A stretch of DNA of 64,000 bases from Scolanthus callimorphus (lineage: Eukaryota; Cnidaria; Anthozoa; Actiniaria; Edwardsiidae): positions 8,669,978 to 8,733,977 of the forward strand of contig CM066923.1 in the NCBI GenBank assembly GCA_033964015.1, in the 5' to 3' direction. The position numbers and the translations under genes were made by a program. Within the stretch, counting starts at the first letter, position 1. The number at the start of each line of letters is the position of its first letter. Below are positions 61,301-64,000 of this stretch, piece after piece. The notes beneath the pieces are model-generated. The model was not told the DNA's origin and searched no databases. It saw nothing but the letters and a program-made list of their open reading frames with translations.

Positions 61301-61530
61301 ACCCCATGAACTTGGTTGTTCACCAGGACCATTTTCTTGTTGCCGTTTAGAGCCCACCTCTAGGAGGTCCCCTCTCGGCACCCCCAGGAAGAATGGCCCC
61401 TCCAAGCACCCACCTGACGCGCTCGGCATCGGATTCTGACTCACTCTGGCAACAAGATAACAGCTTTAATGAGAACCTTCCTCCTCCCCCACCCTTGAGA
61501 AAATACTCTAACAAAACCGACCAACTACCG
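46317..61530 (+). CDS. ARHGEF11/12: ARHGEF11/12-type PDZ-RhoGEF, 5' part (first 10 coding exons, 235 aa, continues beyond window)
   Basis: RhoA guanine-nucleotide exchange factor of the RGS-RhoGEF group, which in animals links G-alpha-12/13 and PDZ-bound receptors to RhoA. Exons: 46317-46350, 56201-56305, 56922-56971, 58040-58097, 58170-58211, 58701-58744, 58864-58938, 60135-60185, 60819-60884, 61351-61530. They sum to 705 nt in one open frame with GT..AG introns. The PDZ domain (about residues 18-93) has RCVIIQRDEKGYGLTVTGDN, the carboxylate-binding GYGL, DNPVYVQSVKDG and AGVQVGDRIIKVNGT, and closely follows vertebrate ARHGEF12. After it come a predicted coiled coil and a Pro/Ser-rich linker, in the order expected for the family. 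The RGS-like, DH and PH domains are not in the window. The split between ARHGEF11 and ARHGEF12 is a vertebrate one. Confidence 0.88.
46351..56200. other. RhoGEF intron 1 (9.85 kb), AT-rich, few recognisable repeats
   Basis: No exon-like segment and no foldback element of the kinds seen in the receptor introns was found on reading. The sequence is AT-rich and mostly unique in appearance, with common short inverted repeats only. A short CCCTAACCTAACCCTAGCC stretch near 55428-55446 resembles telomeric repeats but is too short to interpret. Large first introns often hold enhancers; none can be named here. Confidence 0.5.
56201..58211 (+). other. RhoGEF exons 2-5: PDZ domain
   Basis: Exons 56201-56305, 56922-56971, 58040-58097 and 58170-58211 together encode a complete PDZ domain, ending VALTLLGKPPG. 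GYGLTV is the ligand carboxylate loop and HIEVVNLI is helix B. In mammals this domain of ARHGEF11/12 binds plexin-B and IGF-1R C-termini. Introns between these exons hold nothing I recognise. Confidence 0.92.
58212..58700. other. RhoGEF intron 5, GC-rich segment
   Basis: The part at about 58350-58670 is CG-rich (GCGCGTAAAAACAC, GCGGCCGC) and unlike the AT-rich flanks. Open frames of 86-111 codons on both strands there show no domain. It may be a repeat fragment or a local CpG-rich regulatory patch. Confidence 0.35.
59051..59185. mobile_element. Foldback MITE, second CAATAGACC member
   Basis: CAATAGACCAATTCCATTTC, AGATCACGTGGTATTCCCAT and the complement ending AACAGGTCTATT. It is shorter and more diverged than 9994-10194. 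It lies in RhoGEF intron 7. Confidence 0.7.
59250..59460 (+). pseudogene. Possible retroelement-derived fragment
   Basis: About 50 codons from near 59284 to the stop at 59438 (DNDSLQKQVLFSAVQGR..QMMDRDDFLRFLEIRF) read like the tail of a LINE-type open frame, but the match is by impression only. It lies in intron 7 of the RhoGEF gene and has no splice sites or start context. Confidence 0.2.
59700..59944. mobile_element. TTAA-flanked MITE, copy 2 (inverted)
   Basis: TTAA at 59700-59703 and 59941-59944, with ends AGTGGCACTCGCAC and GCGTGCGAGTGCCCC. It is related to 30275-30528 in reverse orientation (GATGGAATTGGATTGAG-type block). It lies in RhoGEF intron 7. Confidence 0.75.
60186..60818. other. 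RhoGEF intron 8
   Basis: Open frames of about 115 codons exist on both strands at about 60131-60500. One overlaps exon 8 by read-through. They have no recognisable domain; nothing else is seen. Confidence 0.4.
60885..61350. other. RhoGEF intron 9
   Basis: AT-rich; nothing recognised. It ends with the acceptor TTGCCGTTTAG. Confidence 0.4.
61351..61530 (+). other. RhoGEF exon 10: Pro/Ser-rich linker
   Basis: Sixty codons, phase 0 in and out: SPPLGGPLSAPPGRMAPPST, a phosphorylatable SASDSDSLW cluster and [14 protein letters not shown]. The PPPPPL stretch could bind SH3, WW or EVH1 domains. This is the last exon I can place; the RGS-like domain should follow to the right of the window. Confidence 0.85.
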
Positions 61531-61819
61531 GTAAGCCAATCGCGACAAAATGCAAAAAATATCATGTAAAGTCAGTAGAAGAACTAAAAGAAAAGCTGCA
61601 TAGAACATTTCGGGAAATTTTGATGTAGGATTGCAAAGATATGAGTGGATGAAGAATACAAATTAGTGATGTTTGAAAAGATATCTTGGGTGGACTATCT
61701 TCCTATCGTGTAGACCGTAATTTCAATCCACGAGCATCTTTGCAATCCTGCATCGAAAGATTCTCAGTTTTTAGTATGGCATGTTGGAAACAGTCCATAC
61801 TGAGCTGAGTTATGTTTTT

Positions 61820-61960
61820 ATTAAGCAATTATTGGATGAGGTTGAGCATAACATCGTGAGTTAGCAAAACAGATTACTGTGTTATCTGATAACACAGGCA
61901 CAAGGTTTTGCTAACTTAAAATTTCATGCGAAAATCGAATTCAATAATTGTTTTATTATA
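61820..61960. repeat. Palindromic dispersed repeat, copy 2 (inverted)
   Basis: CAATTATTGGATGAGGTTGA, GTTATCTGATAACAC and GAATTCAATAATTGTTTTAT correspond in reverse to 32518-32676. Confidence 0.6.
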
Positions 61961-62548
61961 CATTTTAAAGACGACAAATTGAAACCATGCCAAATGACTT
62001 TATTCAAAATGGCTTTATTCAAATTCAAAATTCATACACGGACGAGGGGCTTGGGAACGGCCGACTTTGAACTTGACATGCTCGATGCTATATCTGCTGC
62101 AGATATTGCATTTAGTATGCCAAGCTCACGCGACATTGAGAATTGATTGTTTGCTCTCGACTAATCAGATTTGCGATAACGAGTTCAATGTATAATAATC
62201 ACATTTGTCAAGTTTTGTGTTTGGTGCGGCAATGCTCTTTAAATGGTGGGTGGGAGAACAAGCGCTCGCAAATCGTTTTTGGAAACGTAGTAAAGTAGTG
62301 CAAATGACATTACATACAGGTTTCCGCCAGGAAATGTCACAGACGGCAAGGGGATTTAGTGCCTAAACGTTGTGTGGATATACAATTATTTTTTGGAAAA
62401 GAAATTTGCAAGAGTATCAAAAGTTGTGACCAAGGCCATTACTCAAGGATAATTATCTCGGACCCGAGAAATCATGCAATTTCTTATAATCCTTAAAATG
62501 TTCAACCAAGTTTCCGACCCCTAGGGAAAGCCGGTAGCAGGTGAATTA

Positions 62549-62797
62549 TTAAAGGGTTCTCGCACGCTGGCTGGCCACTAGTCTCTGACAACAAACTAGC
62601 TCAAATCCCAATCTAATTCCATCCACTTGATAACAGGCAAAACAACCTAGAATCGCATTTGTCTAACAATTGAAAGGTTTTTCTATTAATCTGGATGATT
62701 ATTTTGATTACTACGGGCAAATGTACATGTGTTTTCACGGTCACAATTTTGCTTATTTTATGTCCACGGTGAACGAATATTAAACGTGCGAGAGCCC
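62549..62797. mobile_element. TTAA-type MITE, copy 3 (right end damaged)
   Basis: TTAA at 62549-62552 is followed by AGGGTTCTCGCACGC. The interior closely matches 30275-30528 (TTGATAACAGGCAAAACAAC, TGTCTAACAATTGAAAGG). The right end AAACGTGCGAGAGCCCA lacks the TTAA. Confidence 0.75.
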
Positions 62798-63274
62798 ACG
62801 TTTATTTTTTTTTGATGTTTATTGTTTGCATGATGTTGTTTAATGCATGCATGATCTGTTGCATGCATGATGGGTAACGTGTTGCATGCATGTTCAGGAC
62901 GAATGCATGGCAGCGCGAAATAACTACAGAAAAACACTATCACCTTGTGACGAAATAGTTTTAAAAGCAAAAAAATCTCCAAACCTCCTCTACAGTTTGC
63001 TTTGAATATCGGTAGCATACACCTGTGGTAATTTCAGTAGCTGCAGAGACATTCACACGAAACAAATGAGCTCAAATGAAAAGACCTCATAATCTCCAAA
63101 TTCACCGATCCCGCATTCATTCATATCAAGAAAGTGCTGTCGTTTTTATGGCAAATCCGCGCGGGTTGCCTGTGGTGTTAAAACGTGACTCAGGCCCCTC
63201 GGCGGGGGGTAAAAACAAAATGGCGACCAAGAGAAGGACGTTTCTCGAGTATCTGCAAGTTTTGGTCAAGATAC

Positions 63275-63518
63275 ATACCTGCCAACTCTCCCGGTTTACG
63301 CGGGAGACTCCCGTTTTGAGTCAAATCTCCCGGTCTCCCGGTTTTCACCGTAAATCTCCCGAAAATGAACTCGCTCAGTCAATTTCTGCATTAAAACCTC
63401 AAGATTTTAAGCGAGAAACCCTTTTTTTTTTTGGGGGGGGGGGGGGGGTAGTGTTGGACGAGGGTATGACAAACTTTCCCCTAACTCCCGGTTTTCACTT
63501 GTCCAAGGTGGCAGGTAT
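63275..63518. mobile_element. 244-bp element with ATACCTGCCAAC/CCAAGGTGGCAGGTAT ends
   Basis: The left end ATACCTGCCAACTCTCCCGG and the right end CAAGGTGGCAGGTAT are imperfect inverted copies. Inside are several CTCCCGGTTT motifs in both orientations and a T-run/G-run at 63421-63449. Probably a MITE. Confidence 0.6.
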
Positions 63519-64000
63519 GAAGATATGAGGAAAAGTACTTACAGACCTTCCAAATATTGCAACGTCGGCAAAACGACAGCTTTTGGCGAAATTTCTTGTT
63601 CTACTTCCCTAGTTACTGTTGCTACGTCGTACAAGCCAAAATGTTTCTTTGAAGTAGAGCATGCAAATACACTGATTGCCGGAATATGTTAGAAGTTGCC
63701 TCATCATCTATGTGTTTGGTATTTTCGTCAGTAAAAACTGAAGAATTCATTAAAAATCTTCCAGTTCGTGTTAGTTGCTCGGACATAAGACCACTGGGAA
63801 AACTGTCCATTGTTTGGCGACAAGCGAACGGACGGGATCGGTCTATTGGTAGCTTAAAAAATATGTTGCGGGTTTCCTGTGCCCTTATGCAGGCACCAAA
63901 ACCGCTTTTCAACATTGATATTTGATAAAGTTCTGGATGTTTTTTTTGACGGAATCCACCAGAAATTCGAGTAATATTGGAAACATATCTGGTGCCAGAA

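Larger units (their letters stand above)
61531..64000. other. RhoGEF intron 10 (incomplete), repeat-rich, no further exon found
   Basis: Contains the elements at 61820-61960, 62549-62797 and 63275-63518, GCATGCATG-rich sequence at about 62835-62900, and a segment at about 63535-63610 (ACTTACAGACCTTCCAAATA) like one in intron 14 of RTK A. An 80-codon open frame at 63686-63925 has no recognisable domain. No RGS-domain sequence was found. Confidence 0.5.

Overview
The window reads as animal nuclear DNA, most likely from an anthozoan cnidarian (stony coral or sea anemone). It has many short exons with GT..AG introns, a metazoan receptor tyrosine kinase (RTK) architecture, an ARHGEF11/12-type RhoGEF, and introns crowded with non-autonomous transposons. 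The taxon is an inference; no rRNA or mitochondrial marker is present.

Layout, all genes on the + strand. Positions 1-8340 are gene-poor and repeat-rich, with a 1.75-kb minisatellite (53-bp unit) and several foldback elements. Positions 8429-24095 hold RTK gene A (20 coding exons, 1011 aa). Positions 25364-42465 hold RTK gene B (20 coding exons, 1004 aa). B is a head-to-tail duplicate of A: every coding exon matches and every intron phase is the same. Positions 42466-46260 are intergenic, with a Mutator-like MITE. From 46261 to the right edge lies the 5' part of an ARHGEF11/12-type RhoGEF: start exon, a 9.85-kb first intron, PDZ domain, predicted coiled coil and a Pro/Ser-rich linker. The RGS-like, DH and PH parts would lie beyond the window.

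Both receptors have a signal peptide, two Ig-like domains without canonical cysteines, two canonical Ig domains, one FN3 domain, one TM helix, a juxtamembrane segment with a 28-nt microexon, a RET/FGFR-like kinase with a short insert, and a short tail ending in Val-Ala-Val. That tail fits a class II PDZ ligand, and the next gene encodes a PDZ-RhoGEF. A receptor-to-Rho link between these neighbours is possible but unproven.

The most unusual signals are these: a minisatellite in intron 19 of both receptors whose unit contains the end of exon 19 and its splice donor (about 18 copies in A, 3 in B); a higher-order 477-bp repeat inside the 53-bp array, whose core recurs in a 69-bp array in A and near exon 11 of B; patchy near-identity between A and B that suggests gene conversion; a microexon whose skipping would remove the kinase; and a dense set of foldback transposons, several with readable target-site duplications. 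All exon models come from splice consensus, phase bookkeeping and A/B comparison. No search was run.
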